Positions 7,786 through 16,897 of a stretch of 64,000 nucleotides of DNA are shown piece by piece (the first letter of the stretch is position 1; each line of letters begins with the position of its first letter). The stretch comes from Bryobacter sp. (GTDB lineage: Bacteria > Acidobacteriota > Terriglobia > Bryobacterales > Bryobacteraceae): contig JALHNH010000005.1 in assembly GCA_022843625.1 (NCBI GenBank), forward strand, positions 1-64,000, in the 5' to 3' direction. The notes beneath the pieces are model-generated. The model was not told where the DNA came from and made no database searches. It saw nothing but the letters and a program-made list of their open reading frames with translations. The position numbers and the translations under genes are program-made.

Positions 7786-10560
7786 ATGAACAAGTTCTTT
7801 ATTCAGGTCGCAATTCTATTGCTTGCGACCCTCAGTTTTGCTCAACAGCCAGCTGCTGTAACCAAGGGTACGGTTACGGGCACCGTATTTGATGCTGTAA
7901 GTGGCCGCCCCATTCCCAATATCCAGGTTGTCATCGACGGAATTGCCGATTCCCGGGTCGTCACTGATCCCGACGGCAGGTACACGCTCAGCCTGACTGC
8001 CGGCAAGTACAAGTTTCGTTATACGGGTCCGAATCACAACGAGACTACGATCGCCGATGTTGAAGTAAAGGCTGGCGAAACAGTCGACGCGTCAACGGTG
8101 ATGCAACAACTGGGCGCTGTCACAACTGTAGAAGTAAACGAAAAGATCGGATCGATCGAATCCAACGCAGAATCGATTTTGTCGGAGCGTAAGCTCTCGG
8201 CTACTGTGTCTGACTCGATCTCCAAAGACGATATCAAGAACTCGACCGCCTCCGATGCGGCGGGCGCTCTTGAAAAAGTGACTGGTATTTCGATTGTCGA
8301 CAATGGCTTCGTATTTGTTCGGGGTCTTGGCGAACGTTATTCGGCCACCATGCTGAACAACGCGATCATCCCCACCACAGAGCCCGAACGCCGTGTGGTG
8401 CCGCTCGATCTTTTTCCAGCAAACCTGATTGACAACATCAAAGTTATCAAGACCTATTCAGCCGACTTGCCCGGCGAGTTCTCGGGCGGCCTGGTGCAAA
8501 TGAACACGGTTGAATTCCCGACCCAGAAAGTGCTGCAGGTTTCCGTGAACTACGGCTTCAACACTCAAACTACTTTCAGCAGATTCAATACCTTCAAGGG
8601 TGGATCCGGCGACTTCTTCGGTTTTGGCAAGGGCTCAAGAGCTCTGCCTGCGATCATTCCAACAGACAAACGTCTCTTTGTAGGTCAGTTCTCCGATCAA
8701 CAATTTCAGAGTTTTGGGCAGTCTTTTCCGGTGGATTATGAACCGGAGCAACAGTCTTCGGCCCGGCCACAGCAGACCTATTCGCTTGTAGCCGGCAATA
8801 CTTATGGAAAGCTTGGCGTTGTCGGTGCTTTTACTTTTGCCAACACTCCTTCACGTACTCCTCAACTGCAGCGCTTTCTCGTTAACTCAGGTGGCGGAAG
8901 GCCTGCGATTTTCTCGCAGTATGACGACTTCAATGTCGACAATGAGTCTGCTCGAATGGCCGGAGTTTTGAATCTTGCATACCGTGTGACCCCTGCCTCC
9001 AAGATTCTCTTCCGCAACACTCTTACGCGCGACAGCGATAAAGAGGTACGGCAGTTTACCGGCCTGAACGGCGGTATCGGCAATGACGTTCTTGATACGC
9101 GTTTCAGGTATGTCGAGCGCTCATTGCTTTCCAGCAGCCTTGAAGGCGAACATGCCTTCGCCAAGCTGAAGAACAGCATCTTCCATTGGCAGTTCACCTA
9201 CTCAAACTCTCAACGTGATGAACCCGACCTTCGCCAGGTAATCCGTGGACGTGAGACTGGAACGACGGCTCCTTTCAATTTCCTGAACCTTGGTGATTCT
9301 GGATTCCGGTTCTTCAACAAGCTGAATGACAACATTTTTGAGCCGCAGGCCGATTGGGGCATTCCATTTTTCAAGGGAAGTTTCAGCGGTCTTCTCAAGG
9401 CTGGCTTCCGTGGCACTTTCCGCCGCCGTGACTTTGACAGCCGCCGCTTCCGCTTCCAGCCGGTTCGTCTGACCACTTTGGATTTCACGCTCCCTACCAA
9501 TCAGATTCTGAGCACGGCAAACATTCGTCCTGATGGTTTCGCAATCCGCGAAGTGACTCGCGGTACCGACAAATACGAAGCAGCCATGGATGTACTTGGC
9601 ACCTTCATGATGGTGGATCTCAACATCGGGGCGAAGTGGCGACTGGTGGCTGGTGTTCGTATGGAAGATGCCAACATCGACGTCATTACGGTAGACCCAT
9701 TGATTCCCAATGCACGACCCAGCACGGCTACCCTGAACAATCGCGATGCACTGCCGGGCTTTAACCTGATCTATGCCGTAGGCAAGCGTCAGAATATCCG
9801 TGGCGGATATTCGCGCACGGTAAACCGACCTGACTTCCGCGAATTGTCGCCCTTTGAATTCACCAATATCGTTGGTGGTTATTCGACAGTTGGTAATCCC
9901 AACCTGGTTCGTGCGCTGATCGACAACTTCGACGTGCGCTACGAGTTTTTCCCCGGTGGCAATCAGGTAATGGCGGCGTCTTACTTCTACAAAAAATTCA
10001 CCAACCCGATTGAGCAGATCTACAGCCCGACCGCATCGGAATTGCGTCAGAGCTTCATTAACGTAGATGGAGCCAAGAATCAGGGTATTGAACTGGAATG
10101 GCGCTACAACCTGTCGCGCTTCTCGAAAAAGCTGAGAGACTTTTCGGTGCAGTCCAACTTTACGTTTGTTGATTCCAATGTGGATATCCCGGTGGACCGT
10201 TTTCCACAATTGACCAGCCGCAACCGTGCGCTTGTCGGGCAATCGCGCTACATCGTGAACGGCATTGCCGAGTGGGCTCGGCCCCAGCTTCGCTCTTCAG
10301 CCCGCTTTTATGCAAATTCAGTTTCCCGTCGTATCACCGACGTGGGATCCTTCCGCCTTCCCGACATCAATCAGGAGCGCAACACCTTTCTTGATTTTGT
10401 GTATCAGTACAACATCAAGGAAAACGGAAAGTGGAATATGCGCTTTAGCGCAGAAAACCTTTCAGACAATCACTATCGATACACGCAGTCCGACATTTTG
10501 GTGAGGGCCTTCAGTATTGGCCGCACCTTTACCATTGGCACTAGTTACACCTTTTTCTAA
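7786..10560 (+). CDS. TonB-dependent outer-membrane receptor with N-terminal carboxypeptidase-regulatory-like domain
   Basis: A 924-residue receptor. It has a signal peptide (to about residue 20, SFAQ), then a beta-sandwich of the CarboxypepD_reg type (about 28-110, TGTVFDAVSGRPIPNIQV). A plug domain follows (about 130-260) with the signature VRGLGERYSATMLNN and ERRVVPLDLFP. The rest is a long beta-barrel ending in aromatic IGTSYTFF, the usual outer-membrane insertion signal. It would import a bulky or scarce ligand with TonB energy. The ligand is not readable from the sequence, but the PHO box upstream suggests a phosphorus compound. It lies between the TIGR03437 gene (32 bases) and the beta-helix gene (28 bases). 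Confidence 0.92.
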   Translation: MNKFFIQVAILLLATLSFAQQPAAVTKGTVTGTVFDAVSGRPIPNIQVVIDGIADSRVVTDPDGRYTLSLTAGKYKFRYTGPNHNETTIADVEVKAGETVDASTVMQQLGAVTTVEVNEKIGSIESNAESILSERKLSATVSDSISKDDIKNSTASDAAGALEKVTGISIVDNGFVFVRGLGERYSATMLNNAIIPTTEPERRVVPLDLFPANLIDNIKVIKTYSADLPGEFSGGLVQMNTVEFPTQKVLQVSVNYGFNTQTTFSRFNTFKGGSGDFFGFGKGSRALPAIIPTDKRLFVGQFSDQQFQSFGQSFPVDYEPEQQSSARPQQTYSLVAGNTYGKLGVVGAFTFANTPSRTPQLQRFLVNSGGGRPAIFSQYDDFNVDNESARMAGVLNLAYRVTPASKILFRNTLTRDSDKEVRQFTGLNGGIGNDVLDTRFRYVERSLLSSSLEGEHAFAKLKNSIFHWQFTYSNSQRDEPDLRQVIRGRETGTTAPFNFLNLGDSGFRFFNKLNDNIFEPQADWGIPFFKGSFSGLLKAGFRGTFRRRDFDSRRFRFQPVRLTTLDFTLPTNQILSTANIRPDGFAIREVTRGTDKYEAAMDVLGTFMMVDLNIGAKWRLVAGVRMEDANIDVITVDPLIPNARPSTATLNNRDALPGFNLIYAVGKRQNIRGGYSRTVNRPDFRELSPFEFTNIVGGYSTVGNPNLVRALIDNFDVRYEFFPGGNQVMAASYFYKKFTNPIEQIYSPTASELRQSFINVDGAKNQGIELEWRYNLSRFSKKLRDFSVQSNFTFVDSNVDIPVDRFPQLTSRNRALVGQSRYIVNGIAEWARPQLRSSARFYANSVSRRITDVGSFRLPDINQERNTFLDFVYQYNIKENGKWNMRFSAENLSDNHYRYTQSDILVRAFSIGRTFTIGTSYTFF

Positions 10561-10588
10561 ATCACGTCAGGAAGTTCTGGAGCAGCAA

Positions 10589-12403
10589 ATGAGAAAAAAT
10601 CTCCTCGCAACATTTGCACTTGGCCTCGCTGCCATTAGTGCATATTCAGCCGACTCAAAGTCAAACGGCAACCCTTTCCTCAGCGCTGAGGAAGCAGAGC
10701 GCCAATTGGCTGGGGTCAGCCAGATCGATACATCCGCATCGTTCTGGATTTGGGCCACCAACAACAACCGGCGCGCCGGTGAATCCGATTATGTCTTCCG
10801 CCCGGGAGACAACATCACGATTCGCGCCACCATGAAGTCGAACAACGACATTTATCCGTACACGGTAGTTGCATACCGCCAGTACAACAAGACTGGTGCG
10901 AAGTTTTATCTGCCTGGCAATACCAGCGCAGTTACAGACATCTTCGGCAGAACTCCCGAGCAAGGCTTTCAGATCACCCGTCTGCCCGAATGGAATAAGC
11001 AGATCCTGGTTGGTGCCGGTGGGGCACTCGTTTCATCGTCCGTAGCTGTGCCGAACGAGCCTGGCATGCATACGCTTGTCGTGCAGGTTCGCGACTACAC
11101 CGGCACGCGTGTTGTAAAGAGTTCTTATTGGAAGATTGCCGTTGTGAGCGAAGTAGAGAATTTGCCCGTGAATATCACGACAAGCCGCACTTTGACGAGT
11201 GACAAAGCATATCGTGTGAGCGGTGTGACTCGCGTTCGTGGCGGCGCAACACTCACGATTGAGCCCGGTACGGTTGTAATCGGCGCTCCCGGCTCGCAGC
11301 CCGCCAGTGTGCTCCTGATCACTACGGCGGGTCGCATCAATGCACAAGGCACCCGCAGCCAACCGATCATCATGACGAGTTCGCAGCCCTTAGGTAGCCG
11401 GCAGCGCGGTGATTGGGGTGGCCTCACGCTTTTGGGTAAAGCCCGCGTCAACGACGTCAGCGGTTCGCTTCCGATCGAAGGTGTATCCGACGGGGACGAC
11501 GGCAATTACGGTGGTACCGACGACGGTCACGATTGCGGCTCGCTCAAGTATGTTCGCGTTGAATTTGCTGGCGCTCTGATTCGCCCGAACGAAGAGAGCA
11601 ACTCCTTCACCTGGGGCGCTTGCGGAACCGCTTCCAAGTCGGAGTACCTTCAGGCACACTACGGTTTTGACGACAGCTTCGAATGGTTCGGTGGTATCAA
11701 CGATGCCAAATATCTGGTGGGTACCTACGGTGCAGACGACTACGTCGACGTTCAACTCGGCTATCGCGGTCGCGTCCAACACGGCATCTTCGTTGCCAAT
11801 TCCGACCGCTCCAATCGCGGTATTGAGAGCGACAACTACGAGCGCGACTTTGCCGCTCGTCCGCTCGGAACTCCCACGATGTACAACTTCTCTTTCATCG
11901 GTTCAAACGCCGCTGGATTTGACGAATCCGATTCCCCTTGCCTCTACTTCCGTCGTGGTTCTGGCGGCAGCTTCAACAACATGTTGTGCTTCAACTGGAG
12001 CACCCGTACTTTTGGTGGTGCCAACATCGCCGACTCGATTCAGCCCAACATTGCTTCTGGCGCATTCTCCGCTACTGGTATCTTGAGCTGGAATAACGGC
12101 ACCATGGCTGCGACCCCTGCTACCAATACTTTCGATAGTCAGGTGGCAGCCGATTTCCGTGCGCACCTGCGGCCTGCCGAAAGGCTCTTCGTGCTGGCTA
12201 ACCCGCTGCTGCGCAATCCACTGGAATACTCGAACCCCGACTTGCGCGGACAGATTGGTTCGCCGATTTTCCGGGCAAGCTGGTTGCAGCCTCCCGACGA
12301 TGGATTCTTTGACCAGTGGGCTACCTGGATTGGCGGTATCGGCGATTTTGACTGGACTGAAGAGTGGGCTACCTTTATTCAGGAACAAGACCTTAAGCTC
12401 TAG
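10589..12403 (+). CDS. Secreted beta-helix-like protein associated with the TonB receptor
   Basis: A 604-residue exported protein: signal peptide MRKNLLATFALGLAAISAYSA, an N-terminal domain (to about 210), then a repeat-rich part with GGATLTIEPGTVVIGAPG, RGDWGGLTLLGKARV, YGGTDDGHDCGSLKYVRVEFAG and FEWFGGINDAKYLVG. These are signatures of a parallel beta-helix family that in Bacteroidetes commonly accompanies TonB-dependent receptors and is often misnamed multidrug transporter; this comparison is from memory. ATG 10589 is preceded by a GGAG-type site; the frame is open further upstream inside the receptor. It is probably a surface or periplasmic partner of the receptor. Confidence 0.85.
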   Translation: MRKNLLATFALGLAAISAYSADSKSNGNPFLSAEEAERQLAGVSQIDTSASFWIWATNNNRRAGESDYVFRPGDNITIRATMKSNNDIYPYTVVAYRQYNKTGAKFYLPGNTSAVTDIFGRTPEQGFQITRLPEWNKQILVGAGGALVSSSVAVPNEPGMHTLVVQVRDYTGTRVVKSSYWKIAVVSEVENLPVNITTSRTLTSDKAYRVSGVTRVRGGATLTIEPGTVVIGAPGSQPASVLLITTAGRINAQGTRSQPIIMTSSQPLGSRQRGDWGGLTLLGKARVNDVSGSLPIEGVSDGDDGNYGGTDDGHDCGSLKYVRVEFAGALIRPNEESNSFTWGACGTASKSEYLQAHYGFDDSFEWFGGINDAKYLVGTYGADDYVDVQLGYRGRVQHGIFVANSDRSNRGIESDNYERDFAARPLGTPTMYNFSFIGSNAAGFDESDSPCLYFRRGSGGSFNNMLCFNWSTRTFGGANIADSIQPNIASGAFSATGILSWNNGTMAATPATNTFDSQVAADFRAHLRPAERLFVLANPLLRNPLEYSNPDLRGQIGSPIFRASWLQPPDDGFFDQWATWIGGIGDFDWTEEWATFIQEQDLKL

Positions 12404-12423
12404 TTTTTAATCCAGCCCGGAAT

Positions 12424-12462
12424 CACAAGGTGGCATCCTCTAAATAGAGATGCCACCTTGTG
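12424..12462. repeat. Perfect 14-bp inverted repeat enclosing a start codon
   Basis: CACAAGGTGGCATC (12424-12437) and GATGCCACCTTGTG (12449-12462) are perfect complements around an 11-base loop. The repeat lies 20 bases after the beta-helix stop, and the ATG of the HNH-like gene (12450) is inside its right arm. It could terminate the upstream operon, but no T-run follows, so a classic intrinsic terminator is not supported. If transcribed with the downstream gene, it would bury that gene's start codon in a 14-bp stem. Confidence 0.75.
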
Positions 12463-12764
12463 CTATTTGCGGACGACCCGATACCGTCCTCACCCGTCAC
12501 CATCTACTCCCGCAATCCCGCCACAACAAGCCCAGATTTGCTCGCAATCACAGCAAAGAAGAAGGGCGCACCCGTATCGCCATGCTCTGCAAGGCCTGCC
12601 ATTCCTTTGTTCATTCTTTGCTAACCGAGAAGGAGTTGGAACAAACCTACGACTCCATTGATGCCCTGCGTGAACATCCGGATATCGCAAGGTTTGCAAG
12701 CTGGCTGGCAACCAGACCCCCGGGTTTCCAACCGTTATCGCGCAAGAATCGTTCTCGTCGTTAA
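12450..12764 (+). CDS. Small HNH-nuclease-like zinc protein
   Basis: A 104-residue basic protein with CAICG (CxxC), then TRHHLLP with the HH pair of an HNH core, then CKACHSFVH (CxxCH). This is the layout of a zinc-stabilised HNH/beta-beta-alpha metal domain, and similar small proteins are found as solitary HNH-type proteins. No specificity domain is attached. There is no clear Shine-Dalgarno site, and the start codon lies in the right arm of a perfect hairpin. Nuclease activity is inferred only. Confidence 0.75.
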   Translation: MPPCAICGRPDTVLTRHHLLPQSRHNKPRFARNHSKEEGRTRIAMLCKACHSFVHSLLTEKELEQTYDSIDALREHPDIARFASWLATRPPGFQPLSRKNRSRR

Positions 12765-12765
12765 G

Positions 12766-13248
12766 TTAGTTTGTCCCCAATCCAACTTCGGTGAGCATTT
12801 CACGCAAACTGGGCTCGCCGCCCGAGCCAGCCTGCACTCCAGCCACCTTGCCATCTTTGTCGAGAAGGACATAGAAGGGGAAACCCTGTGGAGCAATGAG
12901 CCCTGGTAGGCTGGTGTCTTCTGTCAAAACGTGTTTGACGCCCGGCCTGGGATGGTCTTTGAGGTAGGATTCTACCTTCTGGCGCGCTTCGCCAACATTG
13001 ACTGCCACAATGACGAGCCCCTTGTCCCGGAATTCGCTGGCCAGTTTCTCTACTATGGGCTGGTCTTTACGGCAATAGCCGCACCATGTGGCCCAAAGTT
13101 GAATGAGTGCGGGTTTACCGGCAAGAGCTTCATTGCTCAGGTTTTCACCTCCCATGCTTTTTGCGCGGAAGGCTGGCATCTTTTGACGAGGCTTTTTCTC
13201 CGCAAAGACAGTGAGCCCCAAAACCAACAAGATCGCCAGCTTTTTCAT
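12766..13248 (-). CDS. TlpA/ResA-like exported thioredoxin
   Basis: A 160-residue protein with a signal peptide (MKKLAILLVLGLTVFA) and a thioredoxin fold of the TlpA/ResA type: LIQLWATWCGYCRKDQP with redox cysteines 56 and 59, and a cis-Pro region near GLIAPQGFPFYVLLDKDG. It should act outside the cytoplasmic membrane as a thiol-disulfide reductant, for example in cytochrome c maturation. It lies 3 bases downstream of the ECF sigma gene, so the two probably share a transcript. Confidence 0.88.
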   Translation of the reverse strand: MKKLAILLVLGLTVFAEKKPRQKMPAFRAKSMGGENLSNEALAGKPALIQLWATWCGYCRKDQPIVEKLASEFRDKGLVIVAVNVGEARQKVESYLKDHPRPGVKHVLTEDTSLPGLIAPQGFPFYVLLDKDGKVAGVQAGSGGEPSLREMLTEVGLGTN

Positions 13249-13251
13249 TGC

Positions 13252-13830
13252 TTACTTCGCTCCCATTTTCGAAATCAGAAAGGCTCGTGCAAAAGCCCAG
13301 TCCCTCTTCATTGTCGTACGGGAAAGCCCTAATAATTCGGCCACTTCATCTTCCTTCAATCCGCCAAAAAATCGAAGTTCAACCACCTTGTGCGCGCGTT
13401 CATCCAGTTTTTCAAGTTGATTCATTGCTTCTTCGAGAACTTCGATATCTTCTGCCTTCATGCCTGTCGCGTTCTCTTCGAGACCGCTCAGGGTAACAAA
13501 AAAGCGTTCTTCCCCACGGCCCTTGCGCTTCCGCGCGTAATCGACCAGAATCCTTCTTAACTGCGTCGCAGCCACGGCAAAAAAATGAGCTCTATCCTGG
13601 AAACTCACCGCCGAGCCCTTCATGAGGCGAAGGTACAGCTCGCTTACGAGACCAGCTGGTTCGAGCGTATGGCCGCTTCTCTCGTTACGCAGATAAGATC
13701 CGGCCATGCGTTCCAGTTCGCGATAAAGCAGCGTAATAATTTCGCCGCCTGCTGCTTCGCGCCCTTCGCGCCAGTCAATCAATAATTGCGTGACTTCTCC
13801 AGGGGCTTCGTGATCTTCCATACCTTCCAA
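13252..13830 (-). CDS. ECF-type RNA polymerase sigma factor (TIGR02999-like)
   Basis: A 192-residue sigma factor. Region 2 has the features LLYRELERMAGSYLR and DRAHFFAVAATQLRRILVDYAR; region 4 has LDERAHKVVELRFFGGLKEDEVAELLGLSRTTMKRDW. The pattern matches the Acidobacteria/Planctomycetes-rich group TIGR02999. No anti-sigma gene adjoins; instead a Ser/Thr kinase is divergent, with 28 bases between the starts. In such groups the sigma factor is thought to be controlled by kinase signalling. A second ATG (codon 4) is an alternative start. Confidence 0.9.
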   Translation of the reverse strand: MEGMEDHEAPGEVTQLLIDWREGREAAGGEIITLLYRELERMAGSYLRNERSGHTLEPAGLVSELYLRLMKGSAVSFQDRAHFFAVAATQLRRILVDYARKRKGRGEERFFVTLSGLEENATGMKAEDIEVLEEAMNQLEKLDERAHKVVELRFFGGLKEDEVAELLGLSRTTMKRDWAFARAFLISKMGAK

Positions 13831-13858
13831 CTATAGGATAAGAGAAGACCTGAAATTC

Positions 13859-16363
13859 ATGAACCCGGGATCCAAGCCAAGTCTGCGCGCTCTCTTCGAT
13901 CAGGCAATTGATATGCCGCCGATCCAACGTGCGCAGTTTCTTCGTGACCTGCAATTCCGGTCGCCATTGCTCTTCGCCGAATTGCGCAATCTCCTTCTTG
14001 CTCACGAGGGCCCCTCTAGTCTTTTTGAACAAGAGGGTGGTATCTGGACGCAGATTGCCCCGATGGATTTTACAGGCAGGCGATTTGGTGCCTATTCGAT
14101 TGTCAAAGAGATTGGACGTGGAGGAATGGGGGCTGTATATCAGGCTACTCGCGCCGATGAAGCCTTCCACAAGACCGTTGCAATCAAGCTGATTTCCGGT
14201 GCCGTGCTGGCGGATGCCGCCCTTGATGCATTTCGCCGGGAACGGCAGATCCTCGCTCAACTTGAGCATCCCAATATCGCGCGACTCCTCGATGGTGGGT
14301 CTACCGAAGACGGTTTGCTCTATCTGATTATGGAGTTTGTCGACGGGCAGCCTTTGGATCAATACATCGAAAGTCACAACGCAGGGTTGGAAGACATCCT
14401 GAGGCTCTTTCTTGAAATTGCCTCGGCCGTTGCGTTTGCACACCGGAATCTGGTGGTTCATCGTGATCTTAAGCCGTCCAATATTCTGGTCACTGAAGAT
14501 CGCGACGTGAAGTTGCTGGATTTCGGAATCGCCAAAGTGCTCAGTCCCGGTCAGGACGATACGGCAACCGTGGCTGTCCGCTTAACTCCCCAATTTGCGA
14601 GTCCGGAACAGATACGCGGGGAATCGATTTCAACAGCTTCAGATGTGTACTCGTTGGGCGTACTGCTTTTTCATGCCGTCACTCGCGGGGCCAAACCGTA
14701 CCGCCTCACCTCTCAAGCGGTACCGGATATCTTGCAAGCGGTTCTCGATACGGAAGTGCCGAGGCCAAGCACGGTTGCTCCCGTGGCTTTACAAAAAAAA
14801 CTCAGGGGTGATTTGGACAATATCATTCTGAAGGCCACAGCCAAAGAACCCTCAAGGCGATATAGCTCTGTCGATCAGTTTCGTGAAGATATTGAGCGGC
14901 ATCTTGACGGCAGGCCCATTCTGGCGCAAGCCGACAACTGGAGCTACCGCTTCTGGAAGTTTGCCCGTAGGCACAGGGTTGCTGCCGGCGCAGCAGCCTT
15001 GATTCTTCTTTCGGTTGTTGCGGGGACAATCAGCACACTCAATCAGGCTCGCATCGCACAGGCCGAGCGGATTGAAGCGATTGACGCCAGAGCCATTGCT
15101 GAAGCGGAGCGAAAGCATGCACTGGAGCAGCGGCAGATAGCACTTGATGCACAATTAAAAGAAGAACGGCAGCGCCTGGTTGCCGAGCAGCGATCTAGTG
15201 AAGCCTTGACAGAACGCGCGCGAGCCGAGGCTCAGCGTGCATCAGCCGAAACACGTTACCAGAGCGTAAGATCCCTTGCCACCTCAGTTCTTGTCGACGT
15301 GAATCAGTCTCTCAAGGATGTTCCGGGTACGGGACCGGCTCGTACACAAGCAGTGCTTGCCGCTCTCAAACATTTGGAGGCTCTTTCGATAAAACAGGGA
15401 AATGATCCTTCCCTTCAGGAGGATCTCGCGACAGCCTACGAGCAGAGTGCTGAGATCATGAGCACGCTTTTTGAAGATGAACGTGAGGCTTCTGCACTAT
15501 CCATCCCTGCTTTGATTCAGGCTTTACAGATTCGGACCCGGCTTGCCACTGGACCTAAAGCACCTCAGCCGGCGCTTTTACGTCTTTCTGAAACGCTCAG
15601 GCTTTTGGGCAACGGCTATCTGAAAGCGGCTCAATTGCCTGCTGCGATTCAGTCTTACCAGGATTCTCTTTCTGCAGCCAAACGTGTGACGGCCGCGCCC
15701 CAATCAGTGCGGCTAGCCGCTCTGGCCAAGACCAATCTCTGCACTGCATTTTCACTCGCCAACCGGCTCAGGGAAGCAGTTTCTGAATGTGAGGACGGCC
15801 TCAATGTTCTGGATCAGCTGGAATCGCACCCGGAAATTTCCCGGCTTCGGATCCAGACCAGGCTTCGTTACGCACATGTCCTTAGAAAATTGGGCCAAGT
15901 CTCAGAATCAAATCTCGCGTACACAACCGCTGTTTCTGAAGTGGATGCTCACGATGTTTCTTCAGGAATTGTACTCGCGGAAATGGTTGAGATTTTCCGT
16001 AAGCTGGATCCACAAAAGGAGACCCGTCTGCTGCTGGCCTCAACTTTGCGGAAACATGGTGTGGTGCAGTCTCGAATGGGTAAGCGTGATCAATCTCTTG
16101 AGTCGTTTGAGCTTGCAATGCGGTCTGAGGCGCTGGTCGATCCGTCGATGAAGGACGTCGTTGCCTACGGTGAGGCGGCGCTTCTACATGCTGAAGGGCA
16201 GAGCTTGAAGGAAAGAGCGCAGGTGCAGCAAGCAATCGAGGCCTCCAAAAAAGCGCTCAGCCGAATCGGCGAGTCAACCTCCGGTTCCACAAGTCTCCTC
16301 CGAGAAGAGATCGAAGCCAGCTTGCGCTCCCTCGAATCTTCACTTGTGAAGCCACCCCAATAG
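13859..16363 (+). CDS. Membrane Ser/Thr protein kinase with C-terminal helical repeat domain
   Basis: An 834-residue kinase. The Pkn2/PknB-type catalytic domain runs from about 77 to 345: GRGGMG loop, Lys110 in VAIK, HRDLKPSN (catalytic Asp203) and DFG (Asp221). One membrane segment (about 374-393, AAGAAALILLSVVAGT) is followed by a charged, Ala/Glu/Arg-rich coiled coil (about 400-470) and a TPR-like helical domain to the C-terminus. The kinase faces the cytoplasm and the sensor part the outside. It is divergent from the ECF sigma gene, a pairing common in Acidobacteria, so the two may form one signalling unit. Confidence 0.92.
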   Translation: MNPGSKPSLRALFDQAIDMPPIQRAQFLRDLQFRSPLLFAELRNLLLAHEGPSSLFEQEGGIWTQIAPMDFTGRRFGAYSIVKEIGRGGMGAVYQATRADEAFHKTVAIKLISGAVLADAALDAFRRERQILAQLEHPNIARLLDGGSTEDGLLYLIMEFVDGQPLDQYIESHNAGLEDILRLFLEIASAVAFAHRNLVVHRDLKPSNILVTEDRDVKLLDFGIAKVLSPGQDDTATVAVRLTPQFASPEQIRGESISTASDVYSLGVLLFHAVTRGAKPYRLTSQAVPDILQAVLDTEVPRPSTVAPVALQKKLRGDLDNIILKATAKEPSRRYSSVDQFREDIERHLDGRPILAQADNWSYRFWKFARRHRVAAGAAALILLSVVAGTISTLNQARIAQAERIEAIDARAIAEAERKHALEQRQIALDAQLKEERQRLVAEQRSSEALTERARAEAQRASAETRYQSVRSLATSVLVDVNQSLKDVPGTGPARTQAVLAALKHLEALSIKQGNDPSLQEDLATAYEQSAEIMSTLFEDEREASALSIPALIQALQIRTRLATGPKAPQPALLRLSETLRLLGNGYLKAAQLPAAIQSYQDSLSAAKRVTAAPQSVRLAALAKTNLCTAFSLANRLREAVSECEDGLNVLDQLESHPEISRLRIQTRLRYAHVLRKLGQVSESNLAYTTAVSEVDAHDVSSGIVLAEMVEIFRKLDPQKETRLLLASTLRKHGVVQSRMGKRDQSLESFELAMRSEALVDPSMKDVVAYGEAALLHAEGQSLKERAQVQQAIEASKKALSRIGESTSGSTSLLREEIEASLRSLESSLVKPPQ

Positions 16364-16425
16364 AAGCAAACTACACCTGCATTTCAGTTAGCGGCTTCCT
16401 GGTTGAATTTGGGCCAAAAAAAACG

Positions 16426-16459
16426 GCTGACCCGAAGGCCAGCCGCTTTTCATTGATTT
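16426..16459 (-). terminator. Intrinsic terminator of the sucC-sucD-ndk operon
   Basis: Read on the minus strand, this is a 9-bp stem CGGCTGGCC / GGTCAGCCG (one G-T wobble) closed by a TTCG tetraloop and followed by eight T. It begins 15 bases after the ndk stop. On the plus strand the same hairpin is followed by TTTT only, so it may act weakly for the kinase gene too. Confidence 0.9.
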
Positions 16460-16469
16460 GTCGTATGAC

Positions 16470-16883
16470 TTAGACGAGGGTGTTGCCAGCGAAGAAGAAT
16501 GCGAGTTCGATAGCTGCATTCTCCTTGCTGTCGCTACCGTGAGCGCAGTTGCGGCCAACGCTTTCGGCGAAACGCTTGCGGATAGTACCCTCGGCTGCAT
16601 TGGCCGGGTTGGTTGCTCCCATCGTTTCACGCCACTTGGCTACTGCGTCTTCCCGCTCAAGGCAGAGAAGTACGCAAGGCCCTTCGGTCATGAATTCCAC
16701 GAGCTCACCGAAGAAGGGACGTTCCCGGTGAACACCGTAGAAGCCTTCAGCCATCTTGCGGGTCATGTGTGTCATCTGCATGGCCTTGATTTTGAATCCG
16801 GCCGCTTCGGTTACTGCCAGAATGTCGCCGATTTGATTTTTAGCTACGGCGTCCGGCTTGATGATTGCGAATGTTTGTTCCAT
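16470..16883 (-). CDS. ndk: Nucleoside diphosphate kinase
   Basis: A 137-residue enzyme that transfers the gamma phosphate between nucleoside tri- and diphosphates. It has the family N-terminus [10 protein letters not shown], the Kpn-loop region around [11 protein letters not shown], and the active-site His115 in NCAHGSDS. Length is typical. AAGGA precedes the ATG by 3 bases. It lies 14 bases after sucD and shares the operon with sucCD; succinyl-CoA synthetase makes ATP or GTP that this kinase can equilibrate. Confidence 0.97.
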   Translation of the reverse strand: MEQTFAIIKPDAVAKNQIGDILAVTEAAGFKIKAMQMTHMTRKMAEGFYGVHRERPFFGELVEFMTEGPCVLLCLEREDAVAKWRETMGATNPANAAEGTIRKRFAESVGRNCAHGSDSKENAAIELAFFFAGNTLV

Positions 16884-16897
16884 AAATCCTTAACTGA

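Noticed and set aside
9202..10242. Minus-strand frame of 346 codons inside the TonB receptor
   Set aside because: It is a shadow of the receptor gene, with no ribosome site and no recognisable motif.
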